Positions 36,466-47,495 are shown, counted from the first letter of the stretch. The stretch is 64,000 nt of DNA from Streptomyces sp. NRRL F-5135 (GCF_000719775.1 NZ_JOHR01000010.1:182953-246952); one strand, 5' to 3'. Notes: generated by a model not told the origin, from the sequence alone. A program made the numbers and translations.

Positions 36466-38058
36466 GTGAGCTCGAAACCTGTCGTACTGATCGCTGAAGA
36501 GCTTTCCCCCGCCACCGTCGACGCGCTCGGTCCGGACTTCGAGATCCGGCACTGCAACGGAGCCGACCGCGGTGAGCTGCTGCCGGCCATCGCCGACGTG
36601 GACGCGATCCTGATTCGCTCCGCGACCAAGGTCGACGCCGAGGCCGTCGCGGCCGCGTCCAGGCTGAAGGTCGTCGCCCGGGCGGGCGTCGGTCTCGACA
36701 ACGTCGACGTCTCCGCCGCCACCAAGGCCGGTGTGATGGTCGTGAACGCGCCGACCTCCAACATCGTCACCGCCGCCGAGCTGGCGTGCGGCCTGCTGGT
36801 GGCCACCGCGCGCAACATTCCGCAGGCGAACGCGGCGCTGAAGAACGGCGAGTGGAAGCGCTCGAAGTACACGGGTGTCGAGCTGAGCGAGAAGACCCTC
36901 GGCGTCGTCGGCCTCGGCCGTATCGGCGTCCTGGTCGCCCAGCGCATGTCCGCCTTCGGGATGAAGGTCGTCGCGTACGACCCGTACGTGCAGCCGGCCC
37001 GCGCCGCCCAGATGGGCGTCAAGCTGCTGACGCTGGACGAGCTGCTGGAGGTGTCGGACTTCATCACCGTGCACCTGCCCAAGACCCCCGAGACGATCGG
37101 CCTGATCGGCGACGAGGCCCTGCACAAGGTCAAGCCGTCGGTACGGATCGTCAACGCCGCGCGCGGCGGGATCGTGGACGAGGAGGCGCTGGCCGCCGCC
37201 CTCAAGGAGGGCCGGGTCGCCGGCGCGGGCCTGGACGTGTACGCGAAGGAGCCCTGCACGGACTCCCCGCTGTTCGAGTTCGACCAGGTCGTCTGCACCC
37301 CGCACCTCGGCGCGTCCACCGACGAGGCGCAGGAGAAGGCGGGCATCGCGGTCGCCCGGTCCGTCCGCCTCGCGCTCGCCGGTGAGCTGGTCCCGGACGC
37401 GGTCAACGTCCAGGGCGGGGTCATCGCCGAGGAGGTCCGCCCCGGCCTGCCGCTCGCCGAGAAGCTCGGCCGGATCTTCACCGCGCTCGCGGGCGAGGTC
37501 GCGGTCCGGCTGGACGTCGAGGTGTACGGCGAGATCACCCGCCACGACGTGAAGGTGCTCGAACTGTCCGCGCTCAAGGGCGTGTTCGAGGATGTCGTCG
37601 CCGAGACCGTCAGCTATGTCAACGCGCCGCTGTTCGCGCAGGAGCGCGGTGTCGAGGTCCGCCTGACCACGTCGAGCGAGTCCCCGAACCACCGGAACGT
37701 GGTCACGGTGCGCGGCACGCTCGCCGACGGCGAGGAGGTCTCGGTCTCCGGCACGCTGGCGGGCCCCAAGCACCTCCAGAAGATCGTCGCGATCGGCGAC
37801 TACGACACCGACCTGGCGCTGGCCGACCACATGATCGTGCTGCGCTACGAGGACCGCCCCGGCGTGGTCGGCACGGTCGGCCGGATCCTCGGCGAGGCCG
37901 GGCTGAACATCGCGGGCATGCAGGTCTCCCGCGCGGAGGAGGGCGGCGAGGCGCTGGTCGTGCTCACCGTCGATGACACGGTCCCGACGCCGGTGCTCGC
38001 CGAGATCTCGGCGGAGATCGGCGCGGCGTCGGCACGCTCGGTGAACCTGACCGACTGA
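36466..38058 (+). CDS. serA: D-3-phosphoglycerate dehydrogenase
   Basis: The 530-residue enzyme starts serine synthesis by oxidising 3-phosphoglycerate with NAD+. It has the long actinobacterial form: substrate/NAD domains (GVVGLGRIGVLVAQRM, ARGGIVDEEALAAAL, and PHLGASTDEAQEKAG with the catalytic His), an intervening ASB domain (about 310-450) and a C-terminal ACT domain (MIVLRYEDRPGVVGTVGRIL) for serine feedback. GTG 36466 follows GAGGA and gives the family N terminus SSKPVVLIAEELSP; the frame extends upstream without coding character. A 12-bp hairpin at 38088-38117 terminates it. Confidence 0.96.
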   Translation: MSSKPVVLIAEELSPATVDALGPDFEIRHCNGADRGELLPAIADVDAILIRSATKVDAEAVAAASRLKVVARAGVGLDNVDVSAATKAGVMVVNAPTSNIVTAAELACGLLVATARNIPQANAALKNGEWKRSKYTGVELSEKTLGVVGLGRIGVLVAQRMSAFGMKVVAYDPYVQPARAAQMGVKLLTLDELLEVSDFITVHLPKTPETIGLIGDEALHKVKPSVRIVNAARGGIVDEEALAAALKEGRVAGAGLDVYAKEPCTDSPLFEFDQVVCTPHLGASTDEAQEKAGIAVARSVRLALAGELVPDAVNVQGGVIAEEVRPGLPLAEKLGRIFTALAGEVAVRLDVEVYGEITRHDVKVLELSALKGVFEDVVAETVSYVNAPLFAQERGVEVRLTTSSESPNHRNVVTVRGTLADGEEVSVSGTLAGPKHLQKIVAIGDYDTDLALADHMIVLRYEDRPGVVGTVGRILGEAGLNIAGMQVSRAEEGGEALVVLTVDDTVPTPVLAEISAEIGAASARSVNLTD

Positions 38059-38087
38059 TTCGGCCATATTCGGCCGCGAGCGCGGAA

Positions 38088-38117
38088 GAAGGGCCCGGTG
38101 GACATACCGGGCCCTTC
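38088..38117 (+). terminator. serA terminator
   Basis: GAAGGGCCCGGT pairs perfectly with ACCGGGCCCTTC around a 6-nt loop (GGACAT), 29 bp after the serA stop. It probably also serves the convergent regulator gene at 38188. Confidence 0.85.
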
Positions 38118-38187
38118 ACGCATATACGGCACGCATCGGGGCCGGATCAGCCCTGTGGTCAACGCACCGTAGTCGGCCCGGGGCCGG

Positions 38188-39582
38188 TCAGAGCCTGGCG
38201 GCCTTCAGCGCCATGTGGAGCAGCAGCCGGTCCTCGCCCTCGTCCAGGTCCAGGCCCGTGAGCTGTTCGATCCGGGAGAGGCGGTAGTAGAGCGTCTGGC
38301 GGTGGATCCCCAGCGCCGACGCCGTACGCCCCGCCTGGCCCGCGCGGTCGAGGAACACCTCGGCGGTGTGCGCCAGTTCCGCGTGGGCCGGGGTGAGCAG
38401 CGGGCGTACCGCGGGGTCCGGTCCGGGCGGCAGGGCCGTCAGCAGGCGGTACGGGCCGATCCCCGACCAGCGCGCGACCGGTCCGAGGCGGGGCTGGGCC
38501 ACGGACGCCCGGGCCGCCGCGACCGCCTCCCGCCAGGCGGCGGGCAGCTCGGCCAGGCCGCGGCGCGGGGCACCCGCACCGGCCGCCGCCGCGGGCCCCG
38601 CGTGCTCCCGCAGCCGGGTCACCGAGGCGAGCACCGGCTCCGGCGCGTCCGCCGAGCGGAGCCGGACGAGCAGGGCCAGGGCCCGGGCGCCGCCCGACGC
38701 CTCCGCGCGGCCCGGGCGACCGGCGCCGGCGCCGTCGGTGGACCCCGGGCGCCCGGGGTCCGTAGGGGGCGGGTACCGGGGCTCCGGCCCGGGACCGTAC
38801 GGCCAGGACTCCCGCGGTCCGGCCCGGTACGGCTCGGACCCGTCCGGGAGGGACCCGTACGGGACGGTGCACAGCGCCGCCGTTCCCGGTACCGCCCGCA
38901 GGCCCGGTTCCTCGTCGGTCCACGGCGACACGCACACCACCATGTGCGGTCCGTCCGCGCCCGGCCCCAGGGCCGTACGGAGCGTGGCCACCGCCATGTC
39001 CCGCCGCCAGCCCGGTTCCGCCGTCAGGACGGCGCGCAGTTCGCGGGAGAGGTCCGCGCCCGCCTTCACGTCCTCGGCGAGCAGATCGCCGATCCGGGAC
39101 GTCACCTCCATGGCGGCCGCGAGGCGCGCCCCGCTCGGTCCGGCGAACGGGGTCCCCGGCTCGAACCCGGGTTCCGCCGTTCCCTCGCCCGGCGCGGCGA
39201 CCTCCGGCATGCCGCCCCGCTCCGTGCCGCCGCCCCCCTCCGTGTCGTCCAGCAGCCAGACGTATCCGAGCACCATGCCCCGGTGCCGTACCGGCAGACA
39301 GATCCGCGCCCGGTGGACCCCCGCCTCCGGGGCCGCCGGGATCCTGACCGGTCCCGTGGCGCGCGTGATGCCGAACGCCTCGAACCACGCGCGCACGGAC
39401 GGCGTGGACCTCCGTGTCAGGATCGTGCGCGTCCTGACCGGGTCCGTCGCCGAGGCGTCCTCGCTGTCGTGCGCGCCGAAGGCGATCAGACCGAAGTCCC
39501 GGTTCTCCAGCGTCGCGGGCACGCCGAGCAGCGCCGAGATCTCGTCCACCAGGTCCTGGTAATCGCCGTATTCGCCCTTCAC
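38188..39582 (-). CDS. PucR-family regulator, probably of proline catabolism
   Basis: The 464-residue protein has a C-terminal PucR-type helix-turn-helix ([20 protein letters not shown], with [20 protein letters not shown]). The N-terminal half (residues 1-110: [40 protein letters not shown]) looks like a GAF-type sensor. The middle is rich in Gly/Pro/Tyr low complexity (about 235-280, [18 protein letters not shown]). It diverges from the proline dehydrogenase gene, so it is probably the activator that responds to proline; this is inference from position. A perfect palindrome at 39604-39619, only 21 bp from its start codon, is the likely binding site. Confidence 0.85.
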   Translation of the reverse strand: MKGEYGDYQDLVDEISALLGVPATLENRDFGLIAFGAHDSEDASATDPVRTRTILTRRSTPSVRAWFEAFGITRATGPVRIPAAPEAGVHRARICLPVRHRGMVLGYVWLLDDTEGGGGTERGGMPEVAAPGEGTAEPGFEPGTPFAGPSGARLAAAMEVTSRIGDLLAEDVKAGADLSRELRAVLTAEPGWRRDMAVATLRTALGPGADGPHMVVCVSPWTDEEPGLRAVPGTAALCTVPYGSLPDGSEPYRAGPRESWPYGPGPEPRYPPPTDPGRPGSTDGAGAGRPGRAEASGGARALALLVRLRSADAPEPVLASVTRLREHAGPAAAAGAGAPRRGLAELPAAWREAVAAARASVAQPRLGPVARWSGIGPYRLLTALPPGPDPAVRPLLTPAHAELAHTAEVFLDRAGQAGRTASALGIHRQTLYYRLSRIEQLTGLDLDEGEDRLLLHMALKAARL

Positions 39583-39603
39583 TCGGACATTCTCCCACCC
39601 CCT

Positions 39604-39619
39604 TCAGACATATGTCTGA
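39604..39619. promoter_or_regulatory. 16-bp perfect palindrome, candidate operator
   Basis: TCAGACATATGTCTGA is a perfect inverted repeat in the 186-bp divergent gap between the PucR-type regulator and proline dehydrogenase. A second perfect palindrome, GACAGCTGTC, is at 39640-39649. Confidence 0.7.
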
Positions 39620-39768
39620 GATCTGGGCCACGGATGCGTGACAGCTGTCGATGGCACCCCCGCGCGGCCGTCCATAGATTTCTCAGTGAACCGCCGCCAC
39701 GACCCGTGGTCCGCCCGCGCCGTCGGCCGGCCCCGCTCGTCGCACGAAACAGACGATGGAGGTACCCC

Positions 39769-40695
39769 GTGCTGGGTCCCGTGATCCTTGCCGCGTCCCG
39801 CAGCGACGCCCTGCGCCGGACCGTTTCGGCGGCCCCCGTCACCAAGCCCGTCGTGGACCGTTTCATCGCGGGTGAGTCGATCACGGAGACGACGCCCGTC
39901 GTACGGGCCGCGGCCGACCGCGGCCTGGAGGTGACGCTCGACGTCCTCGGCGAGGACGTCACCGACCCGGCCGAGGCGCTGCTCGCCCGCGACGCGTACC
40001 TGCGACTGGTCGACGCCCTCGCGCCGCTGGGACTCGGGCCGCGCGCCGAGATGTCCGTGAAGCTCTCCTCGTTCGGGCAGGCCCTCCCCGGCGGGCACGA
40101 CCTCGCGCTGAAGAACGCCACCGCCGTCGTCGAGGCGGCCGCCGCCATCGGCACCACCGTCACGCTCGACGCCGAGGACCACACCACCCTCGACTCGACC
40201 CTCGCCATCCACGGGGAGCTGCGGGAACGTTTCCCCGGGACGGGCGCCGTCGTCCAGTCGTACCTCTTCCGTACGGAGGAGGACTGCCGGGCCCTCGCCG
40301 CCGCCGGATCGCGCGTGCGCCTGGTCAAGGGCGCGTACAAGGAGCCCGCCTCCGTCGCGTACCAGGACAAGGGCGAGGTCGACAGGGCGTACATCCGCTG
40401 TCTGAAGATTCTCATGGCGGGAACGGGTTATCCGATGGTCGGAACGCACGATCCGCGGATTATCGCGATCGCCCAGGACCTCGCAAGCCGTGCCGGACGT
40501 AAAATCGACGCATACGAGTTCCAGATGCTGTACGGCATCCGGGCGGCCGAGCAGGACCGGCTGGCGGCGGAAGGCCACCGGATGCGCGTCTACATCGCCT
40601 ACGGAACCGACTGGTACGGATACTTCATGCGGCGGCTCGCCGAGCGCCCCGCCAACCTGGCGTTCTTCCTGCGTTCGCTGGTCACCCGTGGCTGA
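39769..40695 (+). CDS. Proline dehydrogenase (monofunctional)
   Basis: The 308-residue FAD enzyme oxidises proline to pyrroline-5-carboxylate. It is the one-domain actinobacterial type, not fused to the second enzyme. Barrel motifs include VTLDVLGEDVTDPAEA, MSVKLSSFGQ, TLDAEDHTTLDSTL, VQSYLFRTEEDC, VRLVKGAYKEPASVAY, and the C-terminal substrate helix YGTDWYGYFMRRLAERPAN with the conserved Arg pair. GTG 39769 follows GGAGG (39758-39762). pruA follows after 180 bp, and the pair degrades proline to glutamate. Confidence 0.95.
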   Translation: MLGPVILAASRSDALRRTVSAAPVTKPVVDRFIAGESITETTPVVRAAADRGLEVTLDVLGEDVTDPAEALLARDAYLRLVDALAPLGLGPRAEMSVKLSSFGQALPGGHDLALKNATAVVEAAAAIGTTVTLDAEDHTTLDSTLAIHGELRERFPGTGAVVQSYLFRTEEDCRALAAAGSRVRLVKGAYKEPASVAYQDKGEVDRAYIRCLKILMAGTGYPMVGTHDPRIIAIAQDLASRAGRKIDAYEFQMLYGIRAAEQDRLAAEGHRMRVYIAYGTDWYGYFMRRLAERPANLAFFLRSLVTRG

Positions 40696-40817
40696 ACCGC
40701 CCCGCCCCCGCCGTCGGCCCGCCCGGTGGGCGGCGCCGACCGACCGCCCCGGCAGACCGCACGGAGCACCGAGCCCGATCGCGGAGTGAAACGTCGCTCA
40801 GGTCGAGCGGACCGAGC

Positions 40818-40863
40818 AGATCAAGCAGATCGACCCAGATCAAGCAGATCAAGCAGATCAAGG
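40818..40863. repeat. Tandem AGATCAAGC repeats upstream of pruA
   Basis: Four AGATCAAG(C/G) units (40818, 40837, 40846, 40855) and one divergent 10-bp unit (AGATCGACCC, 40827) form an array. The last unit supplies the AAGGAGA ribosome site of pruA. The rest of the 180-bp gap holds no gene. Confidence 0.85.
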
Positions 40864-40875
40864 AGATTCGCCACC

Positions 40876-42507
<1,632 letters not shown>

Positions 42508-42849
42508 CGCCTGGGCGCCGGGCGCCCGGCCCCGGAGCCCCGACCCGATGAGGTGCTGCCGGGCCACCCCCGCCCCCGCCCCCGGACCGGTTCCCCCGAC
42601 CGGCCCGGGGGCGGCTCCATGTCCGGGGCCCGGACACCGGCCGGACAACGGGCCCGCCCCCGTCCCGCGTCCCACCAGGTGCTCAGCCGCGCCCGCGTCC
42701 CCGCAGGTCGGCGCGGTGCCCGTCCCGTACGGTCCCCTTCTCCGCCGAGCCGTGGCCCGGACGGCGCACGGACCGGCAGAGTCGGTGACGAACCGGCCGG
42801 ACCCCGGCCGGACCGACATCGACCGACAAACAGAACACAGGGGGATCCC
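42508..42849. other. Intergenic region, 342 bp, no gene seen
   Basis: The segment between pruA and the small secreted protein is Pro/Gly-codon-like GC-rich sequence in all frames with no supported start. A short GGGCGCC-type palindrome just after pruA (about 42511-42530) may terminate it. The promoter of the next gene must lie within the last 100 bp. Confidence 0.5.
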
Positions 42850-43254
42850 ATGAACGTACGCAAGCGTTGCGCCCTGCTCACCTCGGCGCTCGCCCTGACG
42901 ACCGTGGCCGCGGCGGCCCCGATGGCCTCCGCCGCACCCAGCGGCGCCGCGGAAGCCTGCACCGCGTGGCGGACCATCCAGGTCAACAACAACGCGGGCG
43001 CGGTCAAGTACCGCGAGTGCGACCGGTACAGCGGCTCCAACACACAGACCCGGGCCGAATTCTACATTTGGGACAACAAGCACGACGGCAAGGCCGCGCA
43101 GGTGTACACGGCGACCGGGTCGAACGTGAACGGCAGCTGGAAGCAGAGCTGGGAGAAGTACTACTACTGGAGCGACGAGAGCAAGCACAGCCCGAAGGTG
43201 AACACCGGCTGGCACAAGGGCCACGACGTGAAGGTGCTGCTCAAGCTCGTCTGA
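42850..43254 (+). CDS. Small secreted protein, unknown function
   Basis: The 134-residue protein has a clear Sec signal peptide (MNVRKRCALLTSALALTTVA, cleavage after ASA near residue 28). The mature part of about 105 residues is rich in aromatic and polar residues (AEFYIWDNKHDGKAAQVYTA; WKQSWEKYYYWSDESKHSPK) and has two Cys (EACTAW, RECDRY) that could form one disulfide near its N terminus. No family is recognised. GGGGGA precedes ATG 42850. Two GC-rich hairpins at 43262-43322 end the gene. Confidence 0.75.
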   Translation: MNVRKRCALLTSALALTTVAAAAPMASAAPSGAAEACTAWRTIQVNNNAGAVKYRECDRYSGSNTQTRAEFYIWDNKHDGKAAQVYTATGSNVNGSWKQSWEKYYYWSDESKHSPKVNTGWHKGHDVKVLLKLV

Positions 43255-43261
43255 GGCGCGT

Positions 43262-43322
43262 CCGGGTCCCGCCCGGACCCGGTGGGCCGGCCGGTCCTCC
43301 CGCCTGTGCGGGACGGCCGGCC
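43262..43322 (+). terminator. Double hairpin after the secreted protein gene
   Basis: CCGGGTCC/GGACCCGG (43262-43282) is followed by GGCCGGCCG/CGGCCGGCC (43285-43322). Confidence 0.65.
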
Positions 43323-43364
43323 GGCATCGCCGTACGTGTCGGACCCGGGTGACACAGTGGTCCC

Positions 43365-43913
43365 ATGACGGAACGTCCGCACACCGCGCACACATGCGAA
43401 CTCGGCCCGGCCGCCCTCGCGGAGATCCGTGCCTTCCTGGACGAGGTCTTCGAGGGGGACTTCTCGGACGACGACTGGGACCACAGCCTCGGCGGGGTGC
43501 ACGCGCTCGTACGGGACGAGGCGGGCGCGATCGTGGCGCACGGCAGTGTGGCGCAGCGGCGCGTCCTGCTCGGGGGCCGGTCCTACCGCGTCGGATACGT
43601 CGAGGCCGTCGCCGTACGGCCGGACCGCAGGCGGCAGGGGCTCGGCGGGCAGGTGATGGCGGCGCTGGAGGCGGTGATCGACGGGGCGTACACGGCCGGC
43701 GCCCTGTCCGCCTCCGACGAGGGCGAGTCGCTGTACCGGGCGCGCGGCTGGCGGCCCTGGCCGGGCCGGATCGAGGTGCTGGCCCCCGGCGGGGTGCGGC
43801 GGCTGCCGGACGAGGAGGGGAACACGTATCTGCGCCCGGCGGCCGGCCACGCCCTGCCCGGGCCCGAGGCGGGACCGCTGGTCTTCGACTGGCGGGACGG
43901 CGACGTGGTGTGA
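43365..43913 (+). CDS. Aminoglycoside 2'-N-acetyltransferase family (AAC(2')-I)
   Basis: The 182-residue GNAT protein matches the AAC(2')-I family along its whole length as I recall the mycobacterial enzymes: FEGDFSDDDWDHSLGGVHAL, GAIVAHGSVAQRRVL, YRVGYVEAVAVRPDRRRQGL (acetyl-CoA loop), GAYTAGALSASDEGESLYRA, RGWRPWPGRIEVLAPGGVRR and the ending FDWRDGDVV. Such enzymes acetylate the 2'-amino group of gentamicin, tobramycin and similar drugs; a housekeeping role has also been proposed in mycobacteria. No aminoglycoside cluster is nearby, so this is likely a chromosomal intrinsic copy. ATG 43365 gives the family start. Confidence 0.88.
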   Translation: MTERPHTAHTCELGPAALAEIRAFLDEVFEGDFSDDDWDHSLGGVHALVRDEAGAIVAHGSVAQRRVLLGGRSYRVGYVEAVAVRPDRRRQGLGGQVMAALEAVIDGAYTAGALSASDEGESLYRARGWRPWPGRIEVLAPGGVRRLPDEEGNTYLRPAAGHALPGPEAGPLVFDWRDGDVV

Positions 43914-44232
43914 GCCCGGGCGCGCTCGGGGCACGCCCATGTGTCCTCCGCGCCCCGCGTGCCCTGCTCGCTCGTGCGGGCGTGTCGGCGCAGGCCGCAG
44001 TGATCGTCGTCTCAGATAGTAGGAAGTCCGAGTAAATGGAGGACAGGAAGCCGCCACTCGCTTAGCGTGGAAATCGCCGAACGTATCGCTCCATCGAGCG
44101 AACGGCGGACGTGGGCCCGCGCCCCCACGCAGGCGATCCCTGCCGCGCACGCCCCCCGCCCCTTTCCGGCGCCTCGTGCACGTGTTCCGCGGTTCCGCCG
44201 CCGGGCTCACGATCCCAAGGAGTCGATCACCC
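43914..44232. other. Intergenic region, 319 bp
   Basis: No supported gene. A 9-codon frame, MEDRKPPLA, at 44036-44065 has AGGAAG upstream but no further support. The -10-like TAGCGT at 44063-44068 could drive the 47-residue protein gene at 44233. Confidence 0.4.
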
Positions 44233-44376
44233 ATGGCCGAGACGACCATCCGCCGCGTCCGTCACACCACCGCACGTACGAACGAGTCCACGGGCGAGTC
44301 CGAGCGCAAGAACGCCGCCGCGGCGCTCCAGCGCGCGCTCGACCGCAGGGACAACGGCGGCGCCACCGGCCACTGA
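44233..44376 (+). CDS. Small basic protein, 47 residues
   Basis: ATG 44233 lies 10 nt after AAGGAG (44217-44222). The product begins MAETTIRRVRHTTARTNEST and ends with a helix, AAAALQRALDRRDNGGATGH. It is hydrophilic with no membrane segment. I recall near-identical small proteins in other streptomycetes, especially the RALDRRDNGGATGH end, but no function. It is convergent with the phosphatase gene, 110 bp away. Confidence 0.7.
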   Translation: MAETTIRRVRHTTARTNESTGESERKNAAAALQRALDRRDNGGATGH

Positions 44377-44486
44377 GCCACCGGTCACTGAGCCGGAGCC
44401 CACTGGCCCGGTCGCGCCGGTCCGGAGCCGTCGGCCCGGATCCGCCGGGCCGGATGGGCGGGGCCGCGGCCGGGCGCCCGCCGCCG

Positions 44487-46082
44487 TCAGCGGGTCACCG
44501 TGAAGTGGTCCACCCGCTCGCCCGTCTCGGCGAGCGCGGTGACCCGCAGCTCCGGGCGGTTCCCCGTCGTCACCTCGACGGCCAGGAACGAGAAGCCGGT
44601 GTAGCGCACCCGCGACCACTCCACCTCCTCCGCGGCCTTCGCGCCGCCCTTCTCCCAGTGGTACGACGACACGCTCTCCAGGTCCGCGACATGCCCCTCG
44701 TGACTGTCCGGCACGGGGAAGTCGTACAGCGCCTTGCCGGCGCCGCCCGCCGTGACGTAGACGATGCCGTCATGCGTGGAGCTGACCGACTCGCCGGCCG
44801 GTACCCGCCGTCGCACCGCGCCGGCGCGCAGCGCGTCCGTGCGCTCGTAGACGTGGTTGTGGCCGTTCACCACCAGATCGACCCGGTGCTTGTCGAAGAG
44901 CGGCACCCACGCGTCCCGCACCCCGCCGTCCGACGCGTGCGCCTTCGTCGTCGAGAAGGCGCAGTGGTGGAAGAAGACCACGACGAAGTCGATGTCCTTC
45001 TCCGCCCGCAGTGCGCCCAGCCGCCGGTCCAGCCAGCGGGTCTGGGCGCCGCCGGTGTAGCCGGTGTTGGCGCGGATCTCGTAGGAGACGTCGTTGGCGT
45101 CCAGAGCCACCACGCCGACGTTGCCGTACCGGAAGGAGTACACCCCGGGCGACTTCTCCGGGTCGATCCCGTTGTCCGGCAGGGTCCAGCGCGCGCTCTG
45201 CCCGCCGTAGCCGTGCGGCGAGTACCACGCCTCCATGTCGTGGTTGCCGGTGGTCACCATCCACGGCACCCGCGAGGCCACCGTCTCGGTCTGGGCCAGG
45301 AACTGGTCCCACACCCGCGCGTCGTAGGTGTCCGAGGGCGACCCGTGACCGCTGCTGTCCGCGTAGCAGATGTCGCCCGCGTGCAGGTGGAACGCCGGGT
45401 TCTGGCCGAGGATCAGCTGGTCGTTGGCGAGCGCGTCGTACGAGACGCCCTGGTCGCCGAAGGCGGTGAAGACGAACCGCTCGGCGCCCGCCGGTGCCGT
45501 ACGGAAGGTGCCGACCGTGCCCAGGTTGCGGGCGTCCGCCGGGTCGAAGCCGTCGTGCCCGACGCCGTAGTAGTACGTCGTCCCCGGGCGCAGCCGCTCC
45601 AGCGAGGCGTGCAGGTAGTACTGGTCGACGGCGGGCAGCTTCGCGGTCAGCGACGGCGTGTGCAGGGGCCGTACCTCCGCCCCCACCTTCCGGCCGAGGT
45701 CCCACGGCTTCAGACCCACCCGCAGGTACGGGTTCCGCACCGGCAGCGGCACCTGCCAGGAGACCGTCATCCGTGTCCTGGGGTCCGAGCCGAACGCCAG
45801 ATGGCGGCCGAAGGGCGCCACCAGCGATCCGTTCACCCGGGTGGCGGAGGGGGACGGCAGGAATCCGGGTGCGGCGCCGCCCGTCCCGGCGGGGCTCGTC
45901 GTGGTGTCCGCGGTGGCGCCCCCGGAGCTGAGCAGTCCGGCGCCCGCCACGGTGCCGGCGGCGAGCGCCCCCACCCGCAGCAGCCGCCGCCGGCCGATCC
46001 GGTCACGCAGGTACTCGTGCTGCTCCGCCATGGTCATGCGGGAGGCGAGGTGGTCGGGGATTCCGACGCGCGGAGTATCCAT
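44487..46082 (-). CDS. Tat-exported purple acid phosphatase/metallophosphoesterase
   Basis: The 531-residue protein has a Tat signal placed about 30 residues in (IGRRRLLRVGALAAGTVAGAG), a Fn3-like N domain (about 90-200, ending YYYGVGHDGFDP) and the dinuclear metal phosphatase domain. All five purple acid phosphatase motifs are present: GDQG, GDICYAD, GNHDME, VVFFHH and GHNHVYER. The enzyme probably releases phosphate from organic esters outside the cell. A 128-bp gap separates it from the divergent leuB. ATG 46082 gives the longest form; ATG 46034 (MTMAEQHEYLRDRIGRRR) also precedes the Tat motif. Confidence 0.92.
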   Translation of the reverse strand: MDTPRVGIPDHLASRMTMAEQHEYLRDRIGRRRLLRVGALAAGTVAGAGLLSSGGATADTTTSPAGTGGAAPGFLPSPSATRVNGSLVAPFGRHLAFGSDPRTRMTVSWQVPLPVRNPYLRVGLKPWDLGRKVGAEVRPLHTPSLTAKLPAVDQYYLHASLERLRPGTTYYYGVGHDGFDPADARNLGTVGTFRTAPAGAERFVFTAFGDQGVSYDALANDQLILGQNPAFHLHAGDICYADSSGHGSPSDTYDARVWDQFLAQTETVASRVPWMVTTGNHDMEAWYSPHGYGGQSARWTLPDNGIDPEKSPGVYSFRYGNVGVVALDANDVSYEIRANTGYTGGAQTRWLDRRLGALRAEKDIDFVVVFFHHCAFSTTKAHASDGGVRDAWVPLFDKHRVDLVVNGHNHVYERTDALRAGAVRRRVPAGESVSSTHDGIVYVTAGGAGKALYDFPVPDSHEGHVADLESVSSYHWEKGGAKAAEEVEWSRVRYTGFSFLAVEVTTGNRPELRVTALAETGERVDHFTVTR

Positions 46083-46198
46083 GGCCCGACGGTCGCACCG
46101 CCGGGTGGCGCGGGCGTGGAGGCAGGGCGTACAACGGACGACCGAATGGCAATGTGTCCACAGGATGGACGCGCCATGTCAGGCAATGGGACGAGGAG

Positions 46199-46204
46199 TA
46201 GGGT
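46199..46204 (+). promoter_or_regulatory. -10 box of leuB, leaderless
   Basis: TAGGGT at 46199-46204 ends 7 nt before ATG 46211 and no ribosome site is present, so the leuB mRNA probably begins at the start codon. Confidence 0.6.
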
Positions 46205-46210
46205 ACCGGC

Positions 46211-47251
46211 ATGTCTCGCAGCATCAATCTCGCAGTGATCCCCGGTGACGGCATCGGCAAGGAAGTCGTGGCGCAGGGCCTGAAGGTCCTGAGCGCGGTC
46301 CTGCCGCAGGATGTGAAGCTGGAGACGAAGAACTACGACCTCGGCGCCGCCCGTTGGCACCGTACCGGAGAGACCCTCCCGGACGCGGAGCTGGAGGCGC
46401 TCAAGGGGCACGACGCGATCCTGCTGGGCGCCATCGGAGACCCGAGCGTGCCCTCCGGGGTGCTGGAGCGCGGGCTCCTGCTGAAGCTGCGGTTCGCCTT
46501 CGACCACTACGTGAACCTGCGTCCGTCGAAGCTCTTCCCGAACACGGACACCCCGCTGGCCGGCCGCCCCGACATCGACTTCGTCGTCGTGCGCGAGGGC
46601 ACCGAGGGTCCGTACACGGGCAACGGCGGTTCGCTGCGCACCGGCACGCCCGCCGAGGTGGCCACGGAGGTCAGCCTCAACACGGCGTACGGCGTGGAGC
46701 GTGTCGTGCGTGACGCGTACGAGCGGGCCGACTCCCGCCCGCGCAAGAAGCTGACGCTGGTCCACAAGAACAACGTCCTGGTCTACGCCGGTCACATGTG
46801 GAAGAACATCTTCGACCGCGTCGGCCGGGAGTACCCCGAGGTCACCACCGACTACCTGCACGTCGACGCCGCGACGATCTTCTTCGTCACCCAGCCCGAG
46901 CGCTTCGACGTGATCGTCACCGACAACCTCTTCGGTGACATCCTCACCGACCTGGCCGCTGCCGTGACCGGCGGCATCGGCCTCGCCGCGTCCGCGAACA
47001 TCAACCCGGACCGCACCTTCCCGTCCATGTTCGAGCCGGTCCACGGGTCCGCGCCGGACATCGCGGGCCAGGGGAAGGCCGACCCCACGGCCACCATCCT
47101 CTCCGTCGCCCTGCTGCTGCGGCACCTCGGCTTCGACGCCGAGGCCGGCCGTGTCGAGGAGGCCGTCGCGGCCGACCTCGCCGGGCGGAGCACCACGACG
47201 CGTACGACCGACGAGATCGGCGACGCGCTCGCCGTACGAGTAGCGGGCTGA
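46211..47251 (+). CDS. leuB: 3-isopropylmalate dehydrogenase
   Basis: The 346-residue enzyme oxidatively decarboxylates 3-isopropylmalate in leucine synthesis; in the citramalate route it would also act on 3-methylmalate. Motifs are [29 protein letters not shown], the metal-binding [16 protein letters not shown] and the NAD site [14 protein letters not shown]. leuA and leuCD are not in the window. It stands alone between a -10 box and a strong hairpin. Confidence 0.97.
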   Translation: MSRSINLAVIPGDGIGKEVVAQGLKVLSAVLPQDVKLETKNYDLGAARWHRTGETLPDAELEALKGHDAILLGAIGDPSVPSGVLERGLLLKLRFAFDHYVNLRPSKLFPNTDTPLAGRPDIDFVVVREGTEGPYTGNGGSLRTGTPAEVATEVSLNTAYGVERVVRDAYERADSRPRKKLTLVHKNNVLVYAGHMWKNIFDRVGREYPEVTTDYLHVDAATIFFVTQPERFDVIVTDNLFGDILTDLAAAVTGGIGLAASANINPDRTFPSMFEPVHGSAPDIAGQGKADPTATILSVALLLRHLGFDAEAGRVEEAVAADLAGRSTTTRTTDEIGDALAVRVAG

Positions 47252-47269
47252 CCCGTCGGACTCCTGTGA

Positions 47270-47300
47270 GCAGCCGCCGGGTCTGGAGCCCGGCGGCTGC
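47270..47300 (+). terminator. leuB terminator
   Basis: GCAGCCGCCGGG pairs perfectly with CCCGGCGGCTGC around a 7-nt loop, 18 bp after the leuB stop. Confidence 0.85.
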
Positions 47301-47495
47301 GCTGTGCGCGGCCACCGGGCGCCTCACCCCCCGTACCGACAGCCCCTGACCGCGTTCATCCCGTTCACCCCGCTTCCTCCTGCCGTCCCCGCCGGGCGAT
47401 AATCGGCGTGGGCCGCGCCATGCGGGAATGCTCGGACGTCCTAGTAATGACGTGAACGCGGTCCGTCACACTCCAGACGTGAAGGACGAGTATTC

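Noticed and set aside
40726..40875. N-terminal extension of pruA through the repeats
   Set aside because: The added peptide is RSSRSSRS-type low complexity and AAGGAGA points to ATG 40876.
44036..44065. Nine-codon frame MEDRKPPLA as a leader peptide
   Set aside because: No terminator follows and the codons do not match the product downstream.
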